Numbered from the stretch's first letter, positions 34,392 through 48,391 are shown. The stretch is DNA of 64,000 nt from Thiothrix unzii (GCF_017901175.1 NZ_CP072793.1:3224001-3288000), one strand, 5' to 3'. The notes: generated by a model from the sequence alone, not told the origin. Translations and numbers: made by a program.

Positions 34392-36290
34392 ATGACCGAT
34401 AAGCTTTGGAATCTTGATACCGCACGCCGCTTGTACAGCATTGCGCATTGGGGCGATGGTTATTTCGACATTAACACCGCTGGCAATGTTGCTATGTGCG
34501 TACCCGGCAATCCTTCGCAGCAAGTCGATTTGCACGCCTTGGCAATGCGCGTTCACAACGAAGAAGGGATGCGTTTTCCATTGCTGGTGCGCTTTGTCAA
34601 TGTGTTGCACGATCGGGTGCAACGCTTGCAGGCGGCGTTTAACCAAGCGATTGCCGATTGCGGGCAGCACAGCCATTACACCGCGATTTACCCGATCAAG
34701 GTGAATCAGCAACGTAGTGTGGTACAGGAAATCATCAAAGGCGGCGGTGAACAAGTCGGTTTGGAAGCCGGTAGTAAACCCGAACTCATGGCGGTATTAG
34801 GCTCCGCCCCGGCAGGTAGCACGATTATCTGCAACGGTTACAAAGACCGTGAATATTTGCGCCTAGCCCTGATTGGGCGACAGATGGGACATCGCATTTA
34901 CATTGTGATTGAAAAACCGTCGGAATTGCCGGAAACACTGGAAGAAGCCGCCAAACTTGGCATCGAACCGCTGCTGGGGATTCGGGTGCGCTTGTATTCG
35001 CTCGGTAAAGGTAAATGGCAAAATACCGGCGGAGAAAAATCCAAATTCGGGCTTTCCGCCGCGCAAGCCCTACACATGATCGAGCATTTGCAAACGGCTG
35101 GTAAACTTGATTGCCTGCAATTGCTGCATTTTCACATGGGTTCGCAGATTGCCAATATTCAGGATATTCAGCGCGGAATGCGTGAAGCCAGCCGTTATTT
35201 CGCGGAATTGCACCGTTTAGGCGCGGGGATTCGCGTGGTCGACGTCGGCGGTGGTTTGGGCGTGGATTATGACGGTTCGCGTTCACGCAATGATTGCTCG
35301 ATCAATTACAGCTTGCAGGAATACGCCAATACCATCGTGCGCAGCGTGCAGGATGTATGCGAGGAATATGAACTGCCATTCCCCGATTTCATCTCAGAAT
35401 CCGGGCGCGGCTTAAGTGCGCACCACGCGGTGTTGATTACCAACGTGATTGATACCGACCCGGAACAGCCGGAAGCCGTACCGGTACTGCGTGAACCGGA
35501 TGATGCTGACCCGATGATTTTGCACAATCTCTATCGTTTGTATCACAATCGTAAGCAATTACCGCCATCAGAAATTTACCACGATGCCGCGTATTGGCTG
35601 GACGAGGCACACGGGATGTACGCGCACGGCTCGATTGATTTGAATCAGCGGGCGAGGGCAGAGGAGTTCCACCGCGCGATTTGTTACCAATTATTGCGCA
35701 AGGCGGAATTGTTTGACGCATTGGAGCCGGAAATTCAGGTCAGCCTTCGGGAAAAATTGGCAGATAAGTATTTCTGCAATTTCTCGCTGTTCCAGTCGAT
35801 GCCGGATGCTTGGGCGATTGAGCAAATCTTCCCGATTATGCCGTTGCACCGCTTACAGGAATGCCCTGATCGTAGGGTAACGCTGCAAGATTTAACATGC
35901 GATTCTGACGGTACGGTATCCAATTACGTGGAAAGTGGGCGGCTGGAAACCACCCTAGCATTGCATTCCTTACAAAAAGGCCAGCCGTATTTGCTGGGAA
36001 TTTTCATGGTGGGTGCGTATCAGGAAATTCTGGGCGATTTACACAATTTGTTCGGGGATACCGATTCGATCAATGTGGAACTGCTCAATGATGGCAGTTA
36101 TCGCTTGTCAGAACCGGAGCGCGGCGACACCATTGATGAATTGTTGCGTTACGTGCATTTCGAGCCGAAGGATTTACTGGCACAATGCCGCCGTAAACTA
36201 GCGACAGCCGTGAGCGACAGCGACCGACAAAAAATGTTGTTGCGCGAAATCGAAGCGGGTTTAATCGGTTATACTTACTTGGAAGATTAA
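34392..36290 (+). CDS. speA: Biosynthetic arginine decarboxylase
   Basis: SpeA is a PLP enzyme converting arginine to agmatine, the entry to putrescine and spermidine. The PLP lysine lies in IYPIKVNQQRSVVQEI, and the glycine-rich phosphate site in VDVGGGLGVDYDGSRS. The C-terminal Cys-containing active-site motif is VTLQDLTCDSDG. The ATG at 34392 is used, preceded by AGGAAC; the frame from 34356 adds 12 unconserved residues. Product length is 632, usual for the family. The 211-base divergent gap to trhP holds its promoter, possibly TTGAGA at 34314 with a weak -10 near 34340. Confidence 0.95.
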   Translation: MTDKLWNLDTARRLYSIAHWGDGYFDINTAGNVAMCVPGNPSQQVDLHALAMRVHNEEGMRFPLLVRFVNVLHDRVQRLQAAFNQAIADCGQHSHYTAIYPIKVNQQRSVVQEIIKGGGEQVGLEAGSKPELMAVLGSAPAGSTIICNGYKDREYLRLALIGRQMGHRIYIVIEKPSELPETLEEAAKLGIEPLLGIRVRLYSLGKGKWQNTGGEKSKFGLSAAQALHMIEHLQTAGKLDCLQLLHFHMGSQIANIQDIQRGMREASRYFAELHRLGAGIRVVDVGGGLGVDYDGSRSRNDCSINYSLQEYANTIVRSVQDVCEEYELPFPDFISESGRGLSAHHAVLITNVIDTDPEQPEAVPVLREPDDADPMILHNLYRLYHNRKQLPPSEIYHDAAYWLDEAHGMYAHGSIDLNQRARAEEFHRAICYQLLRKAELFDALEPEIQVSLREKLADKYFCNFSLFQSMPDAWAIEQIFPIMPLHRLQECPDRRVTLQDLTCDSDGTVSNYVESGRLETTLALHSLQKGQPYLLGIFMVGAYQEILGDLHNLFGDTDSINVELLNDGSYRLSEPERGDTIDELLRYVHFEPKDLLAQCRRKLATAVSDSDRQKMLLREIEAGLIGYTYLED

Positions 36291-36312
36291 TCGCGGGCAA
36301 CACGAGGAAATT

Positions 36313-37074
36313 ATGGAATACGTACTGCTGGGTGCATTGTTGGTCGGGGTTTTATTATTTTTGGCAGGCTGGTTAGCCGTGGTGATTAAAGGCTTCCAAC
36401 GCCACGCTGTCACCGGGGTGTTCGCACTCATACCCGTGCTTAACGTCGTCACCCTGCCATCACTATGGCATCGCGTGTCGGGTTGGGTCATGGTGGGCTT
36501 TGTCGGGTTTTTACTCGCAATTGGTGCGTGGTTAGGCGGCGCACCAACCCAGTTACAGCAACAAGCACAGCGATTTGGCCTAGGCATTAGTGCGCCACCA
36601 GCAGCCGTAGCAGTTACTGCTAATACGCCAGCCCCCAGCGTTAAACCAGCCACAGCAACAGCATCTAATGCGTTAACCACTACCGCATTGAGTTTGCCGC
36701 CTGCGCAACCGCAAACTGCCGCACCCGTAAATAATACTACCGTACCGGTACAGTCCACGCCGTCAACAGCAGCACCTGTTGCGCAAACCCCGGAAACCAC
36801 GAGCTCAACGATTCAGGCGCAAGCATTACCATCCAAAGCTTTGTATCACATGGTATTTGAAGCCTTACCACTGGATAAAGTGGGCGATAATACCGGTAGT
36901 TACTTGCGGATCGTGCAAAAAGACGGAAAACGCCGTGAAGGTAAACTGCAAAACGTGACTAACACTGAGATTACCGTGGAAGAGCGCGAAGAGGGTGGGG
37001 TGAAAAGTCAAACGTTCAAGCTTAATGAACTGCGTGAAGTATTCATTCTGCGTAACCAGCAAAATCAAGAGTAA
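36313..37074 (+). CDS. Membrane protein with Pro/Ala/Thr-rich linker, unknown function
   Basis: This 253-residue protein has two or three N-terminal transmembrane helices (about 5-28, 35-50, 58-77). A low-complexity Ala/Thr/Pro/Val linker spans about 95-170, and a small soluble C-terminal domain about 175-253. That domain contains GSYLRIVQKDGKRREGKLQNVTNTEITVEER, a beta-barrel-like pattern resembling Sm/SH3-type folds. Family not recognised. It lies 22 bases after speA and five bases before the YcgL gene, so may be co-transcribed with both. Confidence 0.75.
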   Translation: MEYVLLGALLVGVLLFLAGWLAVVIKGFQRHAVTGVFALIPVLNVVTLPSLWHRVSGWVMVGFVGFLLAIGAWLGGAPTQLQQQAQRFGLGISAPPAAVAVTANTPAPSVKPATATASNALTTTALSLPPAQPQTAAPVNNTTVPVQSTPSTAAPVAQTPETTSSTIQAQALPSKALYHMVFEALPLDKVGDNTGSYLRIVQKDGKRREGKLQNVTNTEITVEEREEGGVKSQTFKLNELREVFILRNQQNQE

Positions 37075-37079
37075 CCACG

Positions 37080-37328
37080 ATGCAATGCTATGTTTATCGC
37101 AGTCGCCGTAAACCCGGTTCTTTTTTATTTTTAGCGGAGCGTGATAATTTCAAAGCGGTTCCGCAACCATTGCTGGATATTTTTGGCGTGCCGGAATTCT
37201 CGTTTGAATTTGATGCGAGTGTAGACCGTACCCTGATGATTAAAGCCGACACTGCCGAAATCCGTCGACTGATTACGACTAACGGTTTTTTCCTGCAATT
37301 ACCCCCCAGCGAAGAGCGCGTTTGTTAA
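37080..37328 (+). CDS. YcgL domain-containing protein
   Basis: This 82-residue cytoplasmic protein is of the YcgL family, common in gammaproteobacteria and often next to rnd, as nearby here. The conserved stretches MQCYVYRSRRKPGSFLFL and GFFLQLPPSEE are present. The molecular function is not firmly established. The stop codon lies inside a near-perfect hairpin that probably ends transcription. Confidence 0.88.
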   Translation: MQCYVYRSRRKPGSFLFLAERDNFKAVPQPLLDIFGVPEFSFEFDASVDRTLMIKADTAEIRRLITTNGFFLQLPPSEERVC

Positions 37329-37343
37329 GTGCGCTCTTTCGCT
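37308..37343. terminator. Hairpin between convergent genes
   Basis: AGCGAAGAGCGC (37308-37319) and GCGCTCTTTCGCT (37331-37343) pair over 12 bases with one bulged T. It spans the YcgL stop and sits just before the stop of the convergent gene at 37349. No T run follows, so it may be a processing or protective structure rather than a strict intrinsic terminator. Confidence 0.5.
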
Positions 37344-37348
37344 GAGCG

Positions 37349-38401
37349 TTAATCCATCGCCAAAACAATGCTGTTAAACGTACCGCTGCTCACCGTGAAC
37401 TCACGACTGCGTTGCTTACCGTTTAAAATTGCCACCGCTTCGTAATGCCCCGGTGGAACCACCAGCGAAGCACTGTGACGCTCAGGGGAGGCCACTTCGC
37501 GCCGCCCTGTACCGCCATCCAAACGAAACACTTTCCAGCTCATTGGGCGCATGGCGGGGGTGTTATCGAGGGTTGCCAACAAATTCACCCGTCCGGTAGG
37601 AATATCCATCCGGGTAATAGCGTTAGTTCCGTTACCCACGCGAACCCGCGCTAATTGGCGTGCATCACCAATGGTAGCGAACACATCGTATTCACCTTCC
37701 GGCACAATGGCTTGGAACTGGCTCACCCGTTCGCGCGTCATGATTTTATGGGTGGGTACACCAGCCTTGACCGCAAATACTTCCCACGCTGCTAACAGGG
37801 TACTTTCCCCCTGCAAACGCCCGATGCGCGGGTTAAAGGTAGTCACCGCTAATTTGCCATGATGAACATCCACTGTGCTGTTTTCAACATAAGTGCCAAT
37901 CATCAAACTAATCTGGTATTTACCGTCGGGCAGCGTTAAACCGAGCTTACGCCCGTGTAGGCGATGTTCGACTGCGTTTTCCAGTGCGTGAATGTGCCAA
38001 ACAATCTCCGCATCAGCCAAAACCAACTCACGCGGTAACAACACATCCAATACCAAATTTTGCTCAGCAATGGATGAAGGATACGCAGCCGCCACCGGAG
38101 CCACGCCATTAACACCAATGTGCGGACCTTTTTCAGCACGGCGGAACATACCACCGGGAGCGACAGTGCGTTGTTGGGGTTCACTGTGTAGACTTGGGGT
38201 TTCAATCCAGCGAAAACCGGGCGTTGCTTCCGTATTAAACGGTAGATGTTGCGCCCATGCAGAAACCTTTTGCCACAGTGATGCGTTCGATTCGGGTTGC
38301 TGATAAGCAGCAACACCTGCTACAGCCGTTGCGTTGAAGACACTCAATATTACTAACAGTAGTAAACGCAACACGCCCAGTGAATACCATTGATTATTCA
38401 T
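37349..38401 (-). CDS. Exported protein with tandem beta-sandwich repeats
   Basis: This 350-residue protein has a signal peptide at about 1-28 (ending AVA). From about 110 onward, three related segments of 75-85 residues each show a W-x-(I/V) start, a DG/EG-x-Y turn and an alternating beta pattern (LTLPDGKYQISLMIG, AIVPEGEYDVFATIG, LVVPPGHYEAVAIL). They look like tandem immunoglobulin- or carboxypeptidase-regulatory-like sandwiches. No enzyme motif is seen; a periplasmic or surface binding role is inferred. Its leader contains two small hairpins. Confidence 0.75.
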   Translation of the reverse strand: MNNQWYSLGVLRLLLLVILSVFNATAVAGVAAYQQPESNASLWQKVSAWAQHLPFNTEATPGFRWIETPSLHSEPQQRTVAPGGMFRRAEKGPHIGVNGVAPVAAAYPSSIAEQNLVLDVLLPRELVLADAEIVWHIHALENAVEHRLHGRKLGLTLPDGKYQISLMIGTYVENSTVDVHHGKLAVTTFNPRIGRLQGESTLLAAWEVFAVKAGVPTHKIMTRERVSQFQAIVPEGEYDVFATIGDARQLARVRVGNGTNAITRMDIPTGRVNLLATLDNTPAMRPMSWKVFRLDGGTGRREVASPERHSASLVVPPGHYEAVAILNGKQRSREFTVSSGTFNSIVLAMD

Positions 38402-38428
38402 GGAAGCTTTCCTTGCTCAGCACGTTAT

Positions 38429-38487
38429 GGGGGCTGATCCCCGTTCCCCTGCTTGTCGATGCATAGCGATTGCCCGAAAATCTTCGG
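38429..38487 (-). promoter_or_regulatory. Structured leader of the beta-sandwich protein gene
   Basis: Two short hairpins precede the ATG at 38401: GGGG/CCCC around 38430-38442, and CCGAA/TTCGG around 38474-38487. Their function is unknown and they do not fit a riboswitch class I recognise. Confidence 0.3.
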
Positions 38488-38635
38488 ACGTATTATTATT
38501 TTGCCCATTCATGACTTTATACCGCGTTCTGACACAACACTAATGGAATGATATTATCGCGCTGATAACAATCACTAACCGACAAACTCGGCAGTTATCG
38601 CGCCAGACGGGGCAGTGTGAAAGGATTAACGTCGC

Positions 38636-38652
38636 TCAACCTGACAGGTTGA
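38636..38652. repeat. 17-bp perfect palindrome
   Basis: TCAACCTG and CAGGTTGA flank a single A. It is a candidate operator in the gap between the small membrane protein gene and the beta-sandwich gene. It is not a LexA box, since the spacing is wrong. Confidence 0.35.
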
Positions 38653-38687
38653 CAAGCTAAAGCAGGAAATACGTGCGGGGAATGACA

Positions 38688-39152
38688 CTAGCGTTGCGTG
38701 ATAAAGGGAAAGATGGCCTGTATTTTGCCAGTCGGGGTTTCTATATCGAGTGTTGCCTGCCATGCCATTTTTTCAAGGGTACACACTGGCAGCACTAATG
38801 TTCCAGTCAAACTAGATGCAGTATCGGTACGCAATTCAGCACGTTGATACCCCATGAACATGTTCGTACCTTCAACAATCACCTGCGCTGCTTGATACGC
38901 AGGAATACCGTCTATATCGACTTGCACCTTCAATTCTTTCATCAAAGGAATAGCGGCAGGTGTAAACTGAAAACGCACCGAACGCCCAACGTTATCCGCT
39001 GCAACACACGGAGCAAGGTGCAAATCGCAGGGCTGTTGCAGCGTTAAGTGGTGGATCACGGATACATCTTCTGGTGATTTCTTGATCAAAAAATAACCTA
39101 ATGCAGCCGCCAAGGCCACCACAAACCCAACGATAAACACCCAAGGTTTCAT
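38688..39152 (-). CDS. Single-span membrane protein, unknown function
   Basis: This 154-residue protein has one N-terminal transmembrane helix (about 4-22) and a beta-rich extracytoplasmic part with two Cys pairs (CDLHLAPC and a later lone Cys). The ATG at 39152 is used because it lies inside ATGA, overlapping the xthA stop by four bases; the frame from 39200 runs back into xthA. I recognise no family with confidence. It ends the gyrB-prlC-xthA transcription unit. Confidence 0.75.
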   Translation of the reverse strand: MKPWVFIVGFVVALAAALGYFLIKKSPEDVSVIHHLTLQQPCDLHLAPCVAADNVGRSVRFQFTPAAIPLMKELKVQVDIDGIPAYQAAQVIVEGTNMFMGYQRAELRTDTASSLTGTLVLPVCTLEKMAWQATLDIETPTGKIQAIFPFITQR

Positions 39153-39912
39153 ACGAAAAACTCCGCCACCACCGGCGTATGATCCGACGGCTTTTCCCAC
39201 GTGCGTGGTTCACGGTCAATCACACACGACTGGCAAGCATCTGCTAACGGCTTGCTGGCAAGAATCAAATCAATCCGCAACCCGTGATTACGCCGAAAAC
39301 CACCGCCACGGTAATCCCACCAGCTAAAACTTTTGTCCGGCTGGGTAAACTGGCGGAAGGTATCGCTTAAACCTAATGCCTGAATTGCCTGCAACGCGCC
39401 ACGTTCAGCAGGGGAGCAGAGGATACCTTCCCCCCATGCCACTGGGTCATGCACATCGCGGTCTTCAGGGGCAATATTGAAATCGCCGAGCACCACTAAT
39501 GACGGATACAACGCGGCTTGTTGCTGTAACCACCCGGTCACTTTCGCCAGCCAATCGAGCTTGTAAGCGTATTTGTCCGAACCGACTTCCGCGCCGTTGA
39601 CCACGTACAAATTTACCACCCGCACCCCGTCAATGGTGGCGGCAAGGATGCGGCGTTGTGGGTCGTCTAAATCGGGGATGTCGGTAATAACTTCCGTAGC
39701 AGGCGACTTGCTGAGTATCGCCACGCCGTTATAGGTTTTCTGCCCAGCGAATACCGCGTTGTAACCAGCGGCTTCAAGCTCTGCCAGCGGGAACTGCTCA
39801 TCGACTGTTTTGGTTTCCTGAATCGCTAGTACATCCAGTTGCGCAGCCTCCAGCCATTGCAAGACATGCGGGAGGCGTACTCGCAGCGAATTGACGTTCC
39901 ATGTCGCAATCT

Positions 39913-39916
<4 letters not shown>
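39149..39916 (-). CDS. xthA: Exodeoxyribonuclease III
   Basis: This AP endonuclease/3'-exonuclease is of the ExoIII family (255 residues), acting in base excision repair. Conserved residues are Asn7 in WNVNSLR, Glu34 in IQETK, GDFNIAPEDRDVHDP, and the terminal SDHTPVVAEF with the catalytic Asp-His pair. It overlaps prlC upstream and the small membrane protein gene downstream, each by four bases (ATGA), indicating coupled translation. Confidence 0.96.
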
Positions 39917-44423
<4,507 letters not shown>

Positions 44424-45521
44424 CTAGGTACTGGCAAACACTTGCCCGTGTTTCACGTGAAACACCTTGGCATCCGCCACCCAGTTCTTCAAAGGTTGAT
44501 GATGTGTGCCGGTAATCAGCAACTGTTGTTGTGTCGTGTGCAGCGTATTGTATAACGCTTGCTGATTTTGCTCATCCAATTCTGCTGCCAAGTCGTCGAT
44601 GGCGATTATACCGCGTTTTGTACCGCTCTCGGCAACGGCATGGCTTTGCGCCAATAATAAACTCACCGCGAGTACTTTCAGTTGCCCGCGTGAGGCAATC
44701 CGTACTGCCGGTATCCCATCCAGCAGAATGTGTAAATCGGCTCGATGCGCACCGTAAAGGCTGAAACCTTGCTTGAGTTCCTGTTCCGCTTTCTCACGAA
44801 AAAAAGCGTGCAGTGCGGTTTCATCTTCTACTGCAATACCCTGCGGAAAACCACTACTAAGGTGGAGTTGCGGTGTGCCCGACGAGGCTAACAGTTCGTG
44901 CGCATGTCGCAAAACTTCGAGCAAAGCATTCAGCGCGTTCACCCGGTATCGGTAAAGTATTGGCTGTAAGCTGATGAGTTGTTGCGTCCACTGCGGCAAT
45001 GCCTGACGTTGACGCGGATCACGCAAACAGGTATTGCGCTGTTTCAACACCCGCTGATACTGCCGCCATGCGGTGTTGAAATCGGCAAAACGGTAAAACG
45101 CAATCCAGTCGAGAAACGCGCGTCGTGCAGTCGGGCTACCCGTGACCAGTTCTACTGAGCCGGGGTGAATCAGGGTGAGGGGAACGTGGCTGCTGAGTTC
45201 GGCTTGCTGCGGAACATCCGCGTGGTTAATACGAATGCGCGTATCCGCCACGCTTTTGCTGATGCCCAAGGGGTAACGCGCACCGGATAAACCGTTTTCC
45301 ACTGTCGCAGCAACAGTGAGTTCAGTTTCCCCCCGGCTAATCAATTCGGCAATACGCGGGGTACGAAACGAACGCCCGCGTGACAATACACTCAAGGCTT
45401 CCAGCACGCTGGACTTGCCGGAGGCATTATCGCCGTACAGCACGTTGACCCGTTCCGCCAAAGTCAGCTCCGCATGAGTAACCACGCGGCAATGTTCAAC
45501 GCTGACCCGGCTTAACCACAT
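44424..45521 (-). CDS. recF: DNA replication and repair protein RecF
   Basis: This 365-residue SMC-like ATPase loads RecA at gaps with RecO and RecR. Walker A is GDNASGKSSVLEAL, near residue 32. The signature region is ASRGQLKVLAVSLLLAQ and Walker B lies in IIAIDDLAAELDEQNQ. It follows dnaN by 18 bases. A parS site lies in its last codons, encoding VFHVKH. Confidence 0.96.
   Translation of the reverse strand: MWLSRVSVEHCRVVTHAELTLAERVNVLYGDNASGKSSVLEALSVLSRGRSFRTPRIAELISRGETELTVAATVENGLSGARYPLGISKSVADTRIRINHADVPQQAELSSHVPLTLIHPGSVELVTGSPTARRAFLDWIAFYRFADFNTAWRQYQRVLKQRNTCLRDPRQRQALPQWTQQLISLQPILYRYRVNALNALLEVLRHAHELLASSGTPQLHLSSGFPQGIAVEDETALHAFFREKAEQELKQGFSLYGAHRADLHILLDGIPAVRIASRGQLKVLAVSLLLAQSHAVAESGTKRGIIAIDDLAAELDEQNQQALYNTLHTTQQQLLITGTHHQPLKNWVADAKVFHVKHGQVFAST
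44449..44464. other. parS: parS site (perfect) in the recF 3' end
   Basis: TGTTTCACGTGAAACA is a full 16/16 match to the chromosomal parS consensus bound by ParB. It sits within recF, about 2.4 kb from the dnaA-dnaN gap. It is the strongest of three such sites in the window. Confidence 0.95.
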
Positions 45522-45539
45522 GCGCTTGCGTACCGGGGC

Positions 45540-46649
45540 TTACAGGCGAATGGGCATAATAACGTTACGCACGCTTTCATCGTCAGGGTCGGTGAGTAAC
45601 GCACTGCTTTCTGGTGAATTGCAATGCAGGCATAGGGTTTCACCTTGCAAATGATTCACCGCATCCAGCAGGTAAGTCACGTTGAAACCAATGCTAAATT
45701 CTTTCCCCGCGTAATTCACATCCAATTCATCCGTAGCAGTTTCTTGCTCAGGATTGTGGGCTTGAACCTGCAATACGTGATCATGCAGCGATAAACGCAC
45801 CCCACGAAACTTCTCATTGGACAAAATGGCGACGCGATTCAGCATGTCTTTGAAGGTTTTACGATCCAAATCGACTTGCACCTGCCCACTTGGTGGCACA
45901 GCAGCGCGGTAGTCAGGGTAACGCCCGTCAATCAATTTCGTGGTAAAGCGTAAGTTGTCCAATTGCACCCGTAAATGGTTTTGGCTGGATTGAATCTGGA
46001 TAGGCACTTGAGAATCGGCCTTTAACAGCCGTGAAAGCTCCAACACGCCCTTACGCGGGATAATCAGTTGTCGTGGCTGGGTAATCGCTGGCAACGCCAT
46101 AGGGAAGAAACACAGGGCTAAACGATGACCATCCGTAGCAACCGTGCGCACACCTTCTTCGGTGACTTCCAATAACATGCCATTGAGGTAATAACGCACG
46201 TCTTGGTTAGCCATGGCAAACGCGGTGCGCTCTAACAAATGCTTAAACTGGTTTTCCGGTAATTCAAAGCTTTGTAATTCACCAATGTCTTCCAGCTCTG
46301 GGAATTCACTCGCGGGTAGGGTAGCCAGTTCAAAACGACTCCGGCCTGAGGTTAAGCGGGCGCGTTTGTCGGCTTGAATTTCGAGATTGACAATGCTTTC
46401 TGCCGGTAACGATTTACAAATGTCAGCCAGCTTACGGGCGGGTAGGGTGATTTCACCGTCAGCACCATCCATGATCAGGCTATGGGTCGCTATCTCCAGT
46501 TCCAGATCGGTTCCTCGCCAGAAACAGCGCGTACCTTCAATCCGTAACAACACGTTTTCCAGAATAGGAGCCGTATGACGTTTTTCAATCGCACCCAAAG
46601 TAGATTGGAGCGATTCAAGCAGATTTTCGCGGGTCTGTGTCAGTCTCAT
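45540..46649 (-). CDS. dnaN: DNA polymerase III beta sliding clamp
   Basis: The 369-residue clamp encircles DNA and tethers polymerase III. The three-domain repeat structure and the C-terminal NVIMPIRL, which fits the usual end of the family, are present. It is preceded by the 219-base dnaA-dnaN gap holding DnaA boxes. Confidence 0.97.
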   Translation of the reverse strand: MRLTQTRENLLESLQSTLGAIEKRHTAPILENVLLRIEGTRCFWRGTDLELEIATHSLIMDGADGEITLPARKLADICKSLPAESIVNLEIQADKRARLTSGRSRFELATLPASEFPELEDIGELQSFELPENQFKHLLERTAFAMANQDVRYYLNGMLLEVTEEGVRTVATDGHRLALCFFPMALPAITQPRQLIIPRKGVLELSRLLKADSQVPIQIQSSQNHLRVQLDNLRFTTKLIDGRYPDYRAAVPPSGQVQVDLDRKTFKDMLNRVAILSNEKFRGVRLSLHDHVLQVQAHNPEQETATDELDVNYAGKEFSIGFNVTYLLDAVNHLQGETLCLHCNSPESSALLTDPDDESVRNVIMPIRL

Positions 46650-46868
46650 TAGATTCTATCTTATATATAAAAGTTAGTAGTCATAATAAAGCAAGGCAGT
46701 TACGGTGGATACTTTTCATAGCTAACTGATTTACTTTGCCAATTTACCGAGATTGGGTTGTGGAGAAAGCCTGTGGATAGTTTCGGGTAATTTGTCTGTT
46801 ACCTGTGGATAGAATTCCATCCACCTGTTATCCACACCTTACTCCGGTGGTTATTCGGTTGTCTGTCC
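46650..46868. other. oriC: Candidate replication origin (oriC) in the dnaA-dnaN gap
   Basis: Three DnaA boxes are seen: TGTGGATAG at 46772-46780 and 46804-46812 (minus-strand CTATCCACA) and a consensus TTATCCACA at 46828-46836. Next to dnaN lies an AT-rich stretch (46656-46690) with TAG TAG TCA TAA TAA at 46675-46689, resembling DnaA-trio elements of an unwinding region. Genes on both sides are read away from here. The rpmH-dnaA gap also has a box and is the rival location. Confidence 0.65.
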
Positions 46869-48272
46869 TCAGCTTGTTAGCGTGCGTAACAGGATGCGAT
46901 AGTCTTCTTCCAGCTTGGGATCAGAGTCACGTAATTCCGCTACTTTACGTTGTGCGTGTAATACCGTGGTGTGATCACGTCCGCCAAAATCTTCGCCAAT
47001 TTCTGGCAAACTGTGGTTGGTTAATTCCTTAGCTAAAGCCATGGCGATTTGCCGAGGACGTGCCACTGAGCGATTGCGCCGCTGTGAATCCATGTCAGTA
47101 ATCCGAATATTGTAGTACTGCGCCACGCTTTTTTTTATATTGGCAATCGACACCATTTTGTCTTGGCTGGCTAACTGGTCACGTAGCGCGTCTTGTACAA
47201 AATCAAGGGTAATCTGAGTCACGCACTTCAAGCGCATACTGGCAATCACCCGTTGCAACGCGCCTTCTAAATCACGGATATTGGAGTGGAAGCGTTTCCC
47301 AATGAAAAAGCTCACATCGTTGGGCAAGCGCAACCCGGAATCTTCGGCCTTTTTGCGTAAGATGGCGACACGGGTTTCCAGATCCGGGGCTTCAATTTGT
47401 ACGGTCAAGCCCCAGTTGAAGCGGGTTTTTAGACGGTCTTCAATACCTTCCAAATCACGCGGGAAGCGATCACCGGCAATGATAATGCGTTTCTGGCCTT
47501 CCAAAAGGGCGTTGAAGGTGTGGAAAAATTCTTCCATTGAGCGGTCTTTACCGGCAATGAATTGAATATCGTCAATCAATAATGCATCCACACTGCGATA
47601 GTGCTGTTTGAATTCTTCCATACGGGAATTGCGGATGGCGGAAATCATGTCATTCACGAAACGTTCCGCGTAGACGTAGATGACCTTGGCTCCGGGGTCA
47701 CGCTCCAGGATCAAATTGCCAATGGCGTGAATCAAGTGGGTTTTACCCAAGCCTACGCCGCCGTAAATGAATAAAGGGTTGTAACCGCTATCATCGCGTT
47801 CCCCCACTTGTTGCGCGGCGGCACAGGCCAACTGGTTCGATTTGCCTTGCACGAAATTGGCAAAGCTCATCCGTGGGTTTAATGTATTGGAGAAACGCTC
47901 ACTGACTGGGGCGGGATTTGCCAATTTTGCCAGTGCCGCACTGCTCAGTTGATTCGGCGGACTTTGCTCGCGAATGCTCAAAACCTCCAGCGGTGCGTTG
48001 CTGCTCTTGCCATTGAGGTTACGTGGAGTGGTTGGGGTGGATGAGCCGATTTGTAACAGCACATCAAAATCTTGATGCCCACTTAAAATCCGCGCATGAA
48101 ACAAAATACGTGGCAAATATTGTTCATGAACTTGTTGTAATACAATGGTATTCGGTGCGAGCAGGTATAACGCCTGACGATTTTCTACCGCATGTAAGGC
48201 ACGTAACCAAGTGTTGATTTCGTGATCAGGGATTTCCTGTTGCAGTTGTTGTAAGCATTGTTGCCAGAGCAT
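46869..48272 (-). CDS. dnaA: Chromosomal replication initiator DnaA
   Basis: This 467-residue AAA+ initiator binds DnaA boxes and opens oriC. Domain I is at about 1-85, a linker at 90-135, and the AAA+ domain at about 135-345, with Walker A GGVGLGKTHLIHAIG and Walker B LLIDDIQFIAGKD. The domain IV helix-turn-helix has RNRSVARPRQIAMALAKELT and the signature GRDHTTVLHAQRKV. It is divergent from rpmH, and dnaN follows after the candidate origin. Confidence 0.98.
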   Translation of the reverse strand: MLWQQCLQQLQQEIPDHEINTWLRALHAVENRQALYLLAPNTIVLQQVHEQYLPRILFHARILSGHQDFDVLLQIGSSTPTTPRNLNGKSSNAPLEVLSIREQSPPNQLSSAALAKLANPAPVSERFSNTLNPRMSFANFVQGKSNQLACAAAQQVGERDDSGYNPLFIYGGVGLGKTHLIHAIGNLILERDPGAKVIYVYAERFVNDMISAIRNSRMEEFKQHYRSVDALLIDDIQFIAGKDRSMEEFFHTFNALLEGQKRIIIAGDRFPRDLEGIEDRLKTRFNWGLTVQIEAPDLETRVAILRKKAEDSGLRLPNDVSFFIGKRFHSNIRDLEGALQRVIASMRLKCVTQITLDFVQDALRDQLASQDKMVSIANIKKSVAQYYNIRITDMDSQRRNRSVARPRQIAMALAKELTNHSLPEIGEDFGGRDHTTVLHAQRKVAELRDSDPKLEEDYRILLRTLTS

Positions 48273-48349
48273 AAGGGAAGGGTTCCAAGGTGGTTGAAAC
48301 GGGTGGTACGGGTTGCATTGGAACGGCTAATTATAGACGGGCTACGGAG

Positions 48350-48358
48350 TTATCCACA
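48350..48358 (+). promoter_or_regulatory. DnaA box in the rpmH-dnaA gap
   Basis: TTATCCACA is the consensus DnaA box, here 78 bases upstream of dnaA. It may serve in autoregulation of dnaA or as part of the origin. Confidence 0.8.
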
Positions 48359-48391
48359 AGCACAAGCTATCGCCAAGTCTTCATCGCTTGC

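Noticed and set aside
38402-38600. Riboswitch in the leader of the beta-sandwich gene
   Set aside because: The short hairpins do not match any riboswitch core I know; kept only as structured leader.
38636-38652. LexA box
   Set aside because: The palindrome is centred on one base, whereas LexA sites need CTGT-N8-ACAG.
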